27,321 bases of DNA, from the NCBI GenBank assembly GCA_900893395.1, contig CAAHFI010765836.1, positions 1-27,321 of the forward strand, written 5' to 3'. Position 1 is the stretch's first letter. Each line of letters begins with the position of its first letter. The notes below the pieces were generated by a model. The model had not been told where the DNA came from, did no database searches, and saw nothing but the letters and a program-made list of their open reading frames with translations. Source of the stretch: Euglena gracilis (taxonomy: Eukaryota; Euglenozoa; Euglenophyceae; Euglenales; Euglenaceae). A program made the position numbers and the translations under genes. This document shows positions 1-10,250 of this stretch, in pieces.

Positions 1-23
1 TGCACTAAAGGAAACAGACGTCT

Positions 24-158
24 TCAAAACCTCATTCCTGTGTGCTTTTCTGGGCTCCGCACTTCAGCCCCGCATGTCCAACGAAGCAACCAGGCGGGGG
101 GTGGGGGCGGGGGCAGGCAGCGTCGCTTCACCTCCAGGGGGCTGATGGCAACATTGGC
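24..158 (-). CDS. Possible 3'-terminal exon, unrecognised (perhaps end of the OTU gene)
   Basis: On the minus strand an acceptor-like site (…gatccaag) at 159-160 is followed by an open frame beginning ANVAISPLEVKRRCL, then a run of prolines, ending in TGA at 24-26. The first 20 or so codons are mostly G/C in the third position, as in the other exon islands, which is why I prefer this frame. A good internal donor (CTGGAG followed by GTGAAG, near 131) would make the exon only 27 bp long and turn the rest into intron. The island lies downstream of the OTU-domain exon on the same strand, so it could be part of that gene, but the linking splice phase was not established. No domain is recognisable. 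Confidence 0.22.
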   Translation of the reverse strand, partial: ANVAISPLEVKRRCLPPPPPPAWLLRWTCGAEVRSPEKHTGMRF

Positions 159-179
159 CTTGGATCATAGGTCCACTTA

Positions 180-535
180 AAAACACCGCCCAAATAATAA
201 AAGCCCCCGGGCTTTATATTTGGGCAGGATTTCAAAACCCTCGGGGGGGGGGCTTTATATTAAGGGGAAATCAAACCTGTCTGGGTAGCCTTCAGATGCA
301 GTCAAATATCAAATTATACCCCAAAATTTGGTTGTGCACTTTCTGATTTACCCCAAAAATGTGCAATGTTTGTCTGAAAAATGGAGAAATTCTACTGGAA
401 AACTGTTATATACCCAAAAAAATTTCCTGCTTTTTCCTGAATGGGCTTTTCATCAAGGGAGCTTTATATTTGGGTGGCCAAAAACAAACCGACTGGGGGA
501 TATATATTTGGGAGGGGGCTTTATAATGGGGGGGG
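180..535. repeat. Cluster of GGGCTTTATATTTGGG-like repeats
   Basis: About five variants of a short block built on CTTTATATTTGGG occur at roughly 205, 249, 462, 500 and 520, separated by G or C runs. Two copies are followed by ccaaaaacaaa. Similar wording (ttatttggggggctg) recurs near 22145 and, reversed, near 11825, so this is a dispersed repeat and not a promoter. No coding potential is visible. Confidence 0.5.
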
Positions 536-539
536 TGCC

Positions 540-576
540 AGGGGCAGGCATTTTCCCCTGGCCCAAACCCACCCAC
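540..576. repeat. Dispersed repeat D, copy 1
   Basis: The block gcattttcccctggcccaaa followed by cccaccca is nearly identical to 22383-22412. It begins immediately beside the proposed end of the OTU exon, so on the minus strand it would form the first bases of the intron. This is probably a fragment of a dispersed intronic element. Confidence 0.45.
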
Positions 577-722
577 CCTCTCTCGAAAGGGGGGAGGAAA
601 GTGAATCTCTGGGCTGGATCTCCAGCTGGTGGCTGAGGGCGCCGTAGAGGCAGTTGCCGTCCCCAGGATGGGGTAGCGCATCAGCCCGATCATCTGCAGC
701 TGCAGGCCGGGCCGGGTCCGCA
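577..722 (-). CDS. Exon with OTU cysteine-protease motif (deubiquitinase-like)
   Basis: The minus strand encodes GDGNCLYGALSHQLEIQP. GDGNC followed by L, an aromatic residue and A-L is the catalytic signature of OTU-family cysteine proteases, most of which remove ubiquitin from proteins. The Asp codon is at 659-661 and the nucleophile Cys codon at 650-652. The catalytic His region is not in this exon. Upstream, the GC3-rich frame reads LQMIGLMRYPIL, which fits the beta strand expected before the motif, but it lies one base out of register with the GDGNC frame. A missing G in the GGGG run at 661-664 (plus-strand CCCC), real or a sequencing error, would explain this. The GDGNC frame alone is also open upstream (ADALPHP). 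The 5' limit is approximate and the donor (GAGG/GTGGGT, 577/576) is tentative. OTU domains also occur in some mobile elements, but no element gene is seen nearby. Confidence 0.6.
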
Positions 723-989
723 CGCCCTCCCCCCAATGCCGAAATCTGCCAACCTGTACCTCCTGTGTGGTGTCCCGTGCTGTCCTGTCTTGGTGGTGAT
801 CTGGTGACGGGGAACCAACAAAAGGGTCGTGCCGGTCCTCGAGTGTGGGAGAGGCTACATTGGTGTCCAAAAACAAATCACAGGGGGGATACGTGCGGGC
901 ACCAAGCAAGTAACATGAATGCGTGCGTATGCACCATGATTATGAGCACACACCCACACCCAACACTCAGGCAAACAGACCCCACCCAC

Positions 990-1128
990 CCAACACACAC
1001 ACACACACACACACCCAACACACACACACACACACCCACCCAACACACACACACACACACCCACCCAACACACACACACACACCACAACAACACACAACA
1101 CACACACACAAACACACAAACGCATGCA
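990..1128. repeat. (CA)n microsatellite with ccca interruptions
   Basis: About 140 bp of CA dinucleotides are broken every 20-30 bp by cccaccca blocks and grade into acaacaaca and cacaaacac at the right end. The Cys/Val and His/Thr-rich reading frames across it are products of the repeat. Confidence 0.9.
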
Positions 1129-2316
1129 CCATTCATACAAACTCACACAGAAGAAAGATAGAGAAATAGAGCATGTGACTGCATCTGTGACTTGGGGCCA
1201 GGCTGAATTTTAAGGCGGTGCCGACCCCGCCCCGCCCGGGGGGGGGCCTGCCTGGGCAGGTACCAGGTACTCCGCGCACCCAGATCCCCCTCAGGGGGGG
1301 GGGGGCAGAACACATGGGCAAAAGTGCCTGGCACTTGGCCAAGGCACTTCCGGCGAAGGCGTCGAAGCCCAGAAAAGGCCATTTTCGTGCATTTTTGGCC
1401 ATGTGCAGGCAGGCACCCCCCCCAGGGGTTGCCTGCCTGCCCAGCACTCCGAGGCTCTCCGAGACCCTTCCTCCCTCCGGGTTGGTCAATTTCAACCAGC
1501 TCAGGGTGAAAATCGTTTCAAGCTGGTTCCATTTGTTCCTGGGGGGAAAAAAATTGCAGATTCCCAAGCGGGTTTCTTCACACTTAGCTCACAAAAGTGA
1601 ACTTTGCCTTGCCACAATCGCGCAATCCAAGACTCATTCCGGGATTTTAGCCTTTTTGGGGTCGTTTTGGGTCCCTTTTTTGGTGAAATCACGTGCCTCA
1701 AAACCAGACATCGAGTGCGAAGGGAATTCGAAGGTTCCAATTCAAATCGTGAGAACAGCGTTGCACAGTTCTGAAAGCACAGCCTGTCACTCCATGTACT
1801 TTGTGATCTCACACATTCCACCATCTGGAGCTGATCGACATGTTCACACCTCCGAGGGTATCCACCTGGTGATGGCTGCTGCCAGAATGCCTGCTTTTTG
1901 GGGCCGAAATGATGAGTTTGGGGGTGTCCGTAATTCTAACGCCCTTTCGTCGCCTATTGGAAGCTCTAATTTGCAGAGCAAATCAAGCGCATACAACCCC
2001 GGCCAGAAAAGCAACCGAATTAAGGGCTCCGCGAACACCCAAAATTCCTCTGGGGGTGGGTCCTAACCACCGAATTAATGCACAGAGTCAGGTGGCACTT
2101 TTCCACATGCCCAAACTTACTTTTTGACCCCCCCCCCAGAGGTCCACCCACCCACCCAGTCAGACGGGCCCTGGGGTCTAGCCACCCACACACCTCCCAC
2201 CAACTCTCAAAACCCATGCACCCCCACTGGCAGCTGCGGTCACAACAGGATGAAGTGAAATGAATCCACGACAGAGAGAGATAGAGAGGGGAGGGTCGAG
2301 GCTGCTGTGGTTGTGG

Positions 2317-2425
2317 TTGCGCAAGTGAGTGTTTAATTTGCCTCAATTGCGCAAGCAATTGAAATTTGCACCCTTTTGCGCAGTTGCGCATGGGACTCTT
2401 TAACTTTTGCCTGCGCAATTGCAAG
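2317..2425. repeat. Cluster of TTGCGCAA-type palindromic words
   Basis: Within about 110 bp, gttgcgcaag, attgcgcaagcaattg, ttttgcgcagttgcgcatg and ctgcgcaattgcaag appear in succession. Each is a near-palindrome on TTGCGCAA or GCGCAATTGC. The same word forms the centre of the 32 bp palindrome at 26764-26795 and recurs near 27270. It may be a repeat-family footprint or a protein-binding cluster; the sequence alone does not say which. Confidence 0.45.
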
Positions 2426-2893
2426 TGGTGCAGTTGGCTCACTGGTACCTTCCATTGACTTGTCTTTTTGCTTATCAGAAATGGAATGCACGATAGGGTG
2501 TCGTCTGCCATGTTCCCATGAAATGTATTTTCAACCCTGTTACATACCATTCCATCAGCCGTTGGACAGGTGTGATTTCGATGGTATACAGTCTGATGAA
2601 AAAGGAGTCTTTGCAACCCCTTCGTTGGACGCCTCATTTACATGCCTTAAAATGCATTCTGAAAATAGCACTCGTTCCAGTGTGTGAAATCAGACCCCAA
2701 CTACGTCCCATTAATGGCCGAGGATTCAAGCCTTTTTGGGTTGGTGAAAAATACCTCCGAAGGCATATGGGAGAACACCAAACATATACACGCGCACATG
2801 CGCACAGTCGAACACAAAACCGATTCCCCAACCAATCAGCCAGTCAACGAGGCAAGCAGAGCCTGGCAAATCGGCTCATGCAGTCAGGGACAC

Positions 2894-2966
2894 CCCCCGG
2901 GCCGCTTGTCCAGCCGGATCGCCTCCCCGCGGCGGGAGGTGTGGTGGTCCGTGGGGGCGAGGGTTG
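2894..2966 (-). CDS. Candidate internal exon, unrecognised
   Basis: In one minus-strand frame, 24 consecutive codons all end in G or C and encode TLAPTDHHTSRRGEAIRLDK followed by RPG. Outside this stretch the same frame loses the bias at once. The exon would begin after ttcaag (acceptor at 2967-2968) and end at a GGGGG/GTGTCC donor (2894/2893). The other frames here are open but without the pattern. It lies on the same strand as, and upstream of, the OTU exon and may belong to that gene, though phases could not be reconciled over the 2.2 kb gap. No domain is recognised. Confidence 0.42.
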
Positions 2967-4662
2967 CTTGAAGGCCCGCGTCACGGACGCCTCCGGCTTG
3001 GGGGCTCGGCCGGAGCGATCCATATGAGGAGGAGGAGAGCCTGTGGGGAGGAGGGGGTGCACTCCCACCAGGAGCCCGCTTTTTGCATTTTTGGCCAAAA
3101 AAAAATCTCGAATTTCAAAATATCACAAAAAAATGAAGTGAAACTGAATTAAATTGATTTAATTTTTTTCTATTTTATTTCATTTCATCAAATTATTAAA
3201 AATCAAAACAAATTAAAATCAAAATCAATTGCCTGCACTGGACAATTAAAAGAGTCCAGCGCAGACAATTTACGCCCTGAAACACCCCCCCCCCCAAAGA
3301 GGACCTCCTGCCCACTCAAAAAAACGCCGATGGGATGAATTCAAGCCCCCTTGGGGTTGGGTCGGCAACGCCTTAAACCTCAACCAGACTCCCACCATCA
3401 AAGGATTGGGCCCCCGAAAAACACCTCCTGCTCGCTCCCAGAATCAATCCAACTTCAGGGATGGAAATCATCAAAATGCAGGCTTTTGGGGTGGAGGATA
3501 CTGAAGGACTACATTTTAAACCATCAATCCGAGAAATGTTGCTTTCTTGTGCTGCCCAAGAAATGTCACCGGTTGTCACCAGTCACCCAGAAACAGGAAA
3601 ACAAAAATGGGACAGACAATAAATTGTTCTCAAAAATGGAGTATAATACCAGGGTCTCAGAAAAGGGCATGCCAATGGTGACGGCCAAAAATGTCACATT
3701 TGCCAACATTCCAATATTACAACTCTTGAAATATTTATTTCCAGTCTGATTGGAAATTGATCAAATTACTTTCACTTCCGATGGGGTCGACCTCCTCAGC
3801 TCCTCGGGATCAGGAAAAGGCACCTGGTATCACGATCTGAATACAAGGCTGCATGAGGTTTCCTGTTCAGCCCCAACAATATGAATTGCAGGAGGAAGCT
3901 TGTCGCCAGACATTTGCTTTGATTCCCAGTCATTGTGTGCCCATTTCAAACAAATTGAAACCTCCCCCCACCTCATACCAATAATTTGAACAAAAGAAAA
4001 GCAAAATTTCATTTCTTCAATACAAATCGAAGTCCAATTCAAAGCAACTTTCATTTGAAAAAATTTTCTTTGAGAAAAGGGGTGAGATGGTGAGTAGATA
4101 TATGTCAAAGGGGGGTGACTGTACAGCTGGTTTGGGAGGCCAGAGATGACGTTGAGTCTTGTCACTAATAAGTACAAGTGCGGCATGTCACACGAAAGCA
4201 GGCCACCTTGGAGGTCAGCATCACACATCAAGAGTGCCTTTTGAACAAGCAAAAAACGCATTCCTCAGGAAAACAGCAATTGGAAATAAGAAACCTGGCA
4301 GTTGGTGGGGCAAAATAAAAAACTCGACAAAAGAGCAGGTGGGGGTCTTGATCTCTCAAGGAGTGGGGAGGAGGGGTGGACAAAATGAGCCATTTCTGCC
4401 TGGCACGCAGCAGCACTGAGCCGATAATAATCAAAATCAATCAAAAATGTTATGTTAGGCACTTTTTGGGCAAAATATGTTAAACTTGATGAAAAAAAAT
4501 GTCCCAGGTCCTCCCCCAGAGTCGGTACACACCCCTGTTGACAGGTGGGAGGGGGAGGTGCGGTCAAGCCTCGGGGAAGGGGTGCTCTCCACCTTTTAAA
4601 AAAAAGCCACAACGACCTCCTTACACCAATCCCTGGTCCGATCCCACCCCTAGTGGGTGCCT
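2967..4662. other. AT-rich and unique sequence, no gene recognised
   Basis: At 3100-3240 the sequence is very A/T-rich (aaattaaaatcaaaatcaat and similar). From 3250 to 4660 it is mixed sequence with occasional C runs. A plus frame at 3351-3749 (132 codons) and a minus frame at 3830-4261 (143 codons) stay open, but they have no codon bias, motif or convincing splice sites and are probably chance. Confidence 0.4.
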
Positions 4663-4771
4663 CCCCTTGTCCAACGACCACCAATGTTCATCTCCGACCA
4701 GCGGGTGGGGGGGGGGTAATCAAAACCGCCAATGTTCGTCTCCAACCGGGGGGGGGGGGTAGACAAGGGGG
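4663..4771. mobile_element. Family C inverted-repeat element, copy 1
   Basis: The left end is CCCCTTGTCCAACGACC and the right end carries gacaagggg, its partial inverse. Inside are two copies of a word like CCAATGTTCGTCTCCAACCG, each followed by a G run. The same arrangement makes up 6952-7048. There is no coding capacity, so it is a small non-autonomous element. It is followed directly by a TTTTGGCCA-rich stretch, as is copy 2. Confidence 0.55.
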
Positions 4772-4875
4772 TATATGGCCATTTTGGCTGTTTGTTGCCA
4801 TTTTTGGCCATATTGGCTCTGCAGTGGCTGTTTCTGGCCATTTCGACCATTTTGGCCATATTTTTTTTACCAATT
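4772..4875. repeat. TTTTGGCCA-type degenerate minisatellite
   Basis: Units resembling ttttggccat are repeated about seven times with variable spacers (atggccattttggctg and so on). A second array of the same word follows the second family C element at 7083-7245, so this array may be part of a larger composite repeat. Confidence 0.55.
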
Positions 4876-6951
4876 TTAGCAACTTTCCACCGTTTGTCAC
4901 AATCTCGCACACTTACATCAATTTGAGGGATTTGGGTAACTTGTCGCCATTTTGGGAGCTACTGACCTTTCTTCTATTTTGGGGGCATTTTCAACCATTT
5001 TATGGTAGAATGATCTTCCCAACAAACTGCAACAACAAACTTTCTCTGAAACTTGCAATGAAAAAAAAACTAAATTGAATCACACAATTCTTTCAAATAA
5101 TTTTATGTAAAAAAAATGAACCTATATCCTGTACAAAAATGGTCGCATCTGACCGGGGGCAAGCCTGGTCGTTGGACAAGGGGGGGTGGGAGGTTGGCCA
5201 CACCCTGGGAGCTACATTTTATTCTGCAACACGACCACACGAAAACAGAACAAAAGGGAAACCCTCGGTTACAACAAAACCAATCACCTGCCTCAGAAAA
5301 AAAAAAGATGGGAAGAGATGGCCGGGAGGTCAAACCCAGAATCGGAAGAATCAGAATAGCGTTCGCTGATGGAGGACCGGTCCGACGATACTGGGCAGTT
5401 GTGATCTCTGGTACGGTTGGCGTCTCTTGCACTTGCATCTGCAGCTACAAAAACAACATATAGAGGAATCAAAAATGAACTTCATAAAAGGAAAATGATC
5501 CAAAGAAGATCAATTTTTAAAAAAAAAAATGTTTCTTGTGCGACAACGAAATGCGAAACAGGAATTTCAGCTTTTTTTGAGATTGACCCATTCAAAGAGC
5601 GATTATTTCGTTCCTTTTGCTTTAAAGAGAGGAAACACCCTGCTAAAGCATGGTATTTGTTACTGCGCTCATAAAAATTATATGCATATATACACACACA
5701 TATGTGTATATACATTTTTAGTCTGTGGTTAGAATGCCGGAATCAAACCATCTCAATGAGACCTGGTCTGACCTCATACCAGTGAGCATGGTGCTTGTGA
5801 GCTGGTTCTGGCAGATTTATCCCCCTTTTACTGACAAACTAGGCACCCCAAAAACAAAACAATTGGGGAAGGTCCTTTTTTCACCATCAGTTGAAGATTG
5901 GAGTCAAAAATTGAATGGAAAACAGGTGAATTTGTTTCATTTTGGGGGAAATTGGGTGGTTCCCGTCATGTCTTTGTTTCGCATTATTTTTGTCCAGACT
6001 GTGATCACAGAACATATTTGACAATTTTTGTCAAATATGTCAGTAACACAATAGAACAATTACGTATACATCAACATAATGATGCATATAGGATTTTAAC
6101 ATGTGTATGTTGCATATATTGCAACAAAGCCCTTGTATTTCCAAAGTTCCTTTTGCATTGAAAAAGTGAAATAGAAAACAAAAATCATCAAGTGCCCTTG
6201 CCACTCATTTCTTCCATCATTTTTCCCCCACCTTTTCCACCCATGCCCTTTTGGAGGAGCCACGTTCAAAGGGCAGTCAAATTTCACACACAAAAAGATG
6301 GGGGTATGGTATATGGTCAAATTTGGGGTCTGTTCGAAGAAAATCACAAAAAAACACCCCAGAAGACACCATTGTTGGAGCTTGTTCACACCAGAAGACC
6401 ACCAGTTTGAAATTTGAACTCCCTTTTACCAAAAAAAAAAAATCATCACCAGTGGAAAAACTACCCGCTGTTTTCCATGACAAATTTATTTTTGCCATCA
6501 TTAATTTCCCCAAATTAAAAATTACCATCATTTTTTCATCATTTTTGTTTCTTGTCATTTATGTCCGGACTGTAAACATGAAACTGCGTGGACTAAACAC
6601 AAAAAGAGATAGGTGGTAAAAAAAACTATAAGGAGGAAAATTGGTTGGCAGGGAGGTAGGAAAATGCACATAAAGACATAAATTTAATGCAAATCTGACA
6701 TTCACTTGAAAAACACTGTTTGGTTACTCTGCACCATTTCCACCTGCTTGTGCATCATGTGTGCTCCACTTTGCTTTTCGCATGATTGTGGTTTTGTGGC
6801 TCTCACAAATCGCAATTAAAAATGTCTTTTGAAGAAACGCTTGCATCCCTTTTGCCCCTTAAAACACCTGTAACCAAAAAAATGCAAAGAAAATCCCTGG
6901 AAGATTGGTGCACTCCGTCCCCACTTGCTTTCGCGGCACCGTTCTCCCCCT
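4876..6951. other. Mostly unique sequence, no gene recognised
   Basis: No exon with the codon-bias signature is visible. Family C-like end words (ggtcgttggacaaggggg) stand alone at 5167-5184. At 5330-5450 there is a frame on each strand that reads like protein, but neither is decisive. A TATA/CACA palindrome is at about 5690-5710 and a stable hairpin at 6012-6040. The remainder is A/T-rich with scattered C runs. Confidence 0.4.
6012..6040. repeat. Perfect 12 bp hairpin
   Basis: ACATATTTGACA at 6012-6023 and its exact reverse complement at 6029-6040 are separated by five bases (atttt). The function is unknown. It may be a residue of a tiny inverted-repeat element. Confidence 0.7.
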
Positions 6952-7048
6952 CCCTTGTCCAACGACCACCGATGTTCGTCTCCAACCGGGCGGTCGCTCA
7001 AATAGCCAATGTTCATCTCCGACCGGGGGGGGTCGTTAGACAAGGGGG
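6952..7048. mobile_element. Family C inverted-repeat element, copy 2
   Basis: Left end CCCTTGTCCAACGACC (6952-6967) and right end ggtcgttagacaaggggg (7031-7048) are inverse of each other with one mismatch over 16 bp. Between them sit two copies of a CCAATGTTCATCTCCGACCG-like word, as in the copy at 4663. It has no coding capacity. No clear target-site duplication could be read. Confidence 0.65.
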
Positions 7049-7082
7049 TGCGGACCCCAGATCGACAGAAAATTGACAATAC

Positions 7083-7245
7083 ATGGGAGGAATGAACATT
7101 TTTAGCTGTTTTTTGCTATTTTTTGGCCACTTTTGACCATTTTTTGGCCATTTTAGAACACTTTTGGCCACTTCTAAATGTCTTTGGCCACCTTTGGCCA
7201 TTTTTGGCCACTTTTTTTATCATTTTTGGCCACCTGAGGGTTGCC
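7083..7245. repeat. TTTTGGCCA-type degenerate minisatellite, second array
   Basis: Repeats of ttttggccac or ttttggccat, about ten in 160 bp, follow the family C element as they do after 4771. Minus-strand frames here give Lys/Trp-rich peptides that merely reflect the repeat. Confidence 0.6.
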
Positions 7246-9007
7246 ATGTAAAGTCCCACTCATTGCCATGCGAGGTATGCGAGGTTTGAACACAGCTGTA
7301 TGAGACACATGCAAGAAACTACCTTCAGAAAAAATGACCACCCGAAAAACTGTGGAACGATGCCACGTTAAAGAAAGTGGAGCGGAGTGTAAACTGCCCT
7401 ACAATTTAAGTGCTCAGCGTCTGAAGGGTACAACACCCTGAGCAGGGGTTTTTCTTAAGGACCCCCCCTTGGGGGTGGTCCAGCCTTCGGCTGGCAAAAA
7501 GGCAGCTGGCTGGAAACGAGCTGCTGGATGGAACCCCAGGGAGATAGGGGGGTCCGGGGCTGGAGGGGGCTGCTGGGCTTGGTCGATGAAAAGCAAAAAA
7601 ATTTAACGCATTTTTGCCTTCTCGACATTTTGATGGATGGAGCTAGATCAAGGCTGGGGGGCTGTGATAGAGGAAGCTGTGATGAGAAAAAAAATGCAGG
7701 GATAGGTGAGCTGGGCAGCCCAGTTGGCTGGCCAGCCTGAGGCCGGCTGGCCCGGCCTCCGGCCGGGCTGGACCCAACTTTATGTCACTCAACCCCCCCG
7801 GGGGGGGGGGCTCCCAGCCCGAATTTGGGCTGCTGGCTGGATTTGAGCTGCTGGCTGGCTGGACCCCCGGGGGTAGGGTCCCCTCCGGCTGACCCTGAAG
7901 CCCCTGACCCTGAGCCTCCAAAAAATGAAATCCAAAAAGTGAACACGCCTGAGGGTCCGAAACCACCCTCCAAAATGTGACCACCCGTGTGTCTTAAATG
8001 GAAAGGGGAAGTTGGGAAGCCTTGAGGGGTCGGACCCCCCTCGAAACTGAGGGGGCCCGAAGAATTTTCGGTTTTGTGCAAAGGGCCGGAAATCGACCAA
8101 AATTGTTCAAAAATCATTGATTTTTCTTTGAAAATTAACCCAAAAATGCTGATTCTTTGAAATTCTTTGAACATTTTATCTGGAAAACACCAAGACATCA
8201 AAAGATGGGCAATATGCTCAAAAGTTAAAGGAAAGGGGGCGTTTTGGCTCATTTTCTGGCGCGCAGCGCCGGAGGAAAAAATTCTCTATTTTTGGAACCT
8301 GCTGAGGAGGGGATGGGGGTCCGGACCCCCCTTACAACATCTAGGGGAGGGGGTCCAGGGCAGAAGAGAAGGCCTGGTGGAGGGGTCGACCCCCACCCGG
8401 GAGGTGGGGGGGTCGACCCACCCCACCCACCACAGAATTTCCACCAACTTTGGGAAAATGGGGATTTTGGCTGGGGAAAATTTTTGAAATTATTTTGAAA
8501 AATGAATCTAAATACATGATTTTTGATGGAAAACCACAATTTTTTCACAAAAAAAACTCCAGATTTTCAGGTTTGAAAATTGGTAGTTTTTAGGAGGGGG
8601 GCAAAAAAACGAAGGTCAAAAAATTGGACCAAATTTTGGCACAGTAATTTACTGACGTTTTTTCTCTTGGAAATTTTTTGCATTTCCAAGAGCATTTTTT
8701 GCTTCAAAACCTCTCAAAATCAAAATTTTGAGAAAATGTTAAAAATTTGGAAGGTGTGGAAAAAATGGGGTTTTTAGGGTTTTTGGGGGGACCTCCTATA
8801 TGGGTCCCAAAATGGGTCCAAAATACACCCAGCGCCGAAGGCACCAAAAAAAATGGGGTCCAAAAACTGGTGCTCCCGGAAATACAGGAAGTGGTGGGGG
8901 GTCGACCCCCCCCACCACCCACCACTCTGGCTGTTTGGCCGATTCCTGTTCTGCCCTGGAATGGTCTGGACCCCCCTGCCATCTATCGCTGGGGTCGGCG
9001 GGCACAC
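7246..9007. other. G/C-run-rich repeat sequence, no gene recognised
   Basis: It holds ggctggctgg-rich blocks at 7480-7900 with a GGCCGGCTGGCCCGGCC self-complementary stretch near 7742, ggtccggacccccc and ggggtcgaccccc palindromes at about 8320, 8385 and 8900, and a ggcgc…gcgccggaggaaaaaatt block at 8260 that recurs near 18680. All look like fragments of dispersed intronic elements. The several overlapping frames have no coding signature. Confidence 0.45.
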
Positions 9008-9143
9008 CCGCTGCTTCGCGAGGTAGCGGCGGTACTTCGCGGGGGGCATCCACTCGTGCGCCGCGAACACGTCGCCCGCCTGGAGCTGGGCCATGGCGGC
9101 CCGCGCCGTGGTGGAGGAGTGCGAGAACTGCCGCCGGCAGGGG
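9008..9143 (-). CDS. Candidate internal exon, unrecognised
   Basis: The minus-strand frame reading MAQLQAGDVFAAHEWMPPAK and then YRRYLAKQR has every third base G or C over about 50 codons, the clearest codon-bias signal in the left half. It is preceded in frame by CRRQFSHSSTTARAA. The exon would start after gcggcag (9144-9145) and end at CAGCGG/GTGTGC (9008/9007), in phase 0. A second acceptor 15 bp further in (ggcggcag/TTC) is possible. The upstream 'pyrimidine tract' is supplied by a 9 bp tandem repeat (attcttggg on the minus strand). The single CxxC-less cysteine does not make a zinc finger, and no family is recognised. It may belong with the 2894-2966 and OTU exons. Confidence 0.6.
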
Positions 9144-9153
9144 CTGCCGCGTG

Positions 9154-9198
9154 AACCCCAAGAATCCCAAGAATCCCAAGAACCCCAAGAATCCCAAG
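9154..9198. repeat. 9 bp tandem repeat (AATCCCAAG)x5
   Basis: Five direct copies of aaycccaag run without interruption. On the minus strand this is a T-rich array directly before the acceptor of the exon at 9008-9143. Frames across it give Asn-Pro-Lys or Ile-Leu-Gly repeats that are not expected to be translated. Confidence 0.9.
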
Positions 9199-9659
9199 AA
9201 TCAATTCATTCAACAATCAAGAATTGCTGGGGCGGAAGGGACCTCACTCACCAGCAGGGCACGAAGTGAGAGGGGGGGAGGGGGAGGGGGCTGGTCCAGG
9301 ACCCCCCTCCCCCTTTTGCGTCAAAAAAAAAAAACGCAAAGCACCGGAAAATTTTTTTTGATGGGCTTCAAACAGTGCGCAAAATTATCCCCCAAACCGG
9401 CTGTCACACAATGCACAGAAGCAGCAAGGGGGTATGGGAGGACAAAGATAGAGCAAAAAAGGCTGGTTGGGGGGGGGGACTTTGCTTATGGTGTATTTTT
9501 ATTTTTGGATTACAGCCGTCGCAAGGCGTCCTCCATATAGATGGCGCATTTGAAGGGTGGAGGAAAGGTAGTACACTGGATGGAAAGGGGGGAAATGCTG
9601 AATAAACAGCTTGATCTCCCATTAGATCATTTTGTCTCCCGTCATTTTTTCCCACTCAG

Positions 9660-9786
9660 AACTCTGCCTACAAATTTGCAGTACCTCCTCCCTGGACTGC
9701 AGCTTATCCAAAATCGGCCAATCGCTGTCCAATTGGAAAATGGGTCAAACTACAGTGGCGTGATCAGAAATGCAATCACAGGCACG
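9660..9786 (+). CDS. Candidate plus-strand exon with LSM4-like Sm motif
   Basis: A strong acceptor (tcattttttcccactcag) ends at 9659 and is followed by a plus-strand frame containing LQLIQNRPIAVQLENGSNYS followed by GVIRN. The pattern QNxP, V, L, NG, Y, G, N matches the Sm1 motif of LSM/Sm RNA-binding proteins, closest to LSM4 (spliceosomal U6 and mRNA-decay rings). The exon could end at CACG/GTCGCC (9786/9787), although the frame stays open to 9936. Against it: codon bias is weak, it is on the strand opposite to the other exons, and no Sm2 motif exon was found downstream. It could be an isolated fragment, a pseudogene or coincidence. Confidence 0.32.
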
Positions 9787-10060
9787 GTCGCCACACACTA
9801 CACATTTGAGTGTGGTTTGACCATCACACTCACACGGAAACAAAGCCTCAGGTGCACATTGTGTCTGACGTGCTGCACCCGAGGCTTTGTCCTTGATCCT
9901 ATTAGCGCCGGGGACACGGCTTTAGAAAATCTCTGAAGCTCAAAGTTCAAATATAATATTTTTCCCATGATTTTTCTTCCTGTAATTCTTCCCATAATGA
10001 TTGTCTCTGACGTTTATCTGCACTGTATCAGTGTAGGGGTGACAAATTAGCCACCACCAT

Positions 10061-10250
10061 GCCCACTCAATTTTCCCGGAAAATGGCCAAAAGGTTTGGG
10101 AAAATGCTAAAATAGCCCAGTTTTCAAAAATTCTCGGCGCTTTCCGAAAAGTATACCCCCCCTGTGCGGACCCCCCAGGGGGGAGGCTCGGCCATGCACC
10201 CACCCAACCCCCTCTCCCCCAGGGGTCCAAGACTAAAAGAAAAACCCCTG
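10061..10250 (+). mobile_element. Family A inverted-repeat element, copy 1 (left end missing)
   Basis: Shares with the copies at 13895 and 25520, in order: a cccactca…gaaaatggcc block, aaaatgctaaaatag, a ggcgc…gaaaagtatacc block, ggggaggctcggcc, cacccaccc, and the right terminal word ggtccaagactaaaagaaaaa. The left terminal repeat is absent. It is non-coding and non-autonomous, and lies in the same orientation as the other two copies. Confidence 0.6.

Larger units (their letters stand above)
723..2893. other. Intron/intergenic stretch, no gene recognised
   Basis: No convincing exon was found here. It holds the (CA)n tract at about 990-1125, a GC-rich block at 1215-1480 with repeated gcctgcc/ggcaggca inverted words and G/C runs, unremarkable mixed sequence at 1500-2310, and a cluster of TTGCGCAA-like words at 2317-2425. 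Long frames across 1218-2066 (plus) and 2020-2637 (minus) lack codon bias and recognisable motifs. Confidence 0.5.

Noticed and set aside
985-1136. Cys/Val-rich and His/Thr-rich frames
   Set aside because: Products of the (CA)n microsatellite.
5330-5450. Ser/Asp-rich minus frame (SSDRSSISERYSDSSDSG) and a plus frame over the same bases
   Set aside because: Neither has GC3 bias or a clear acceptor and donor, and strand could not be decided.
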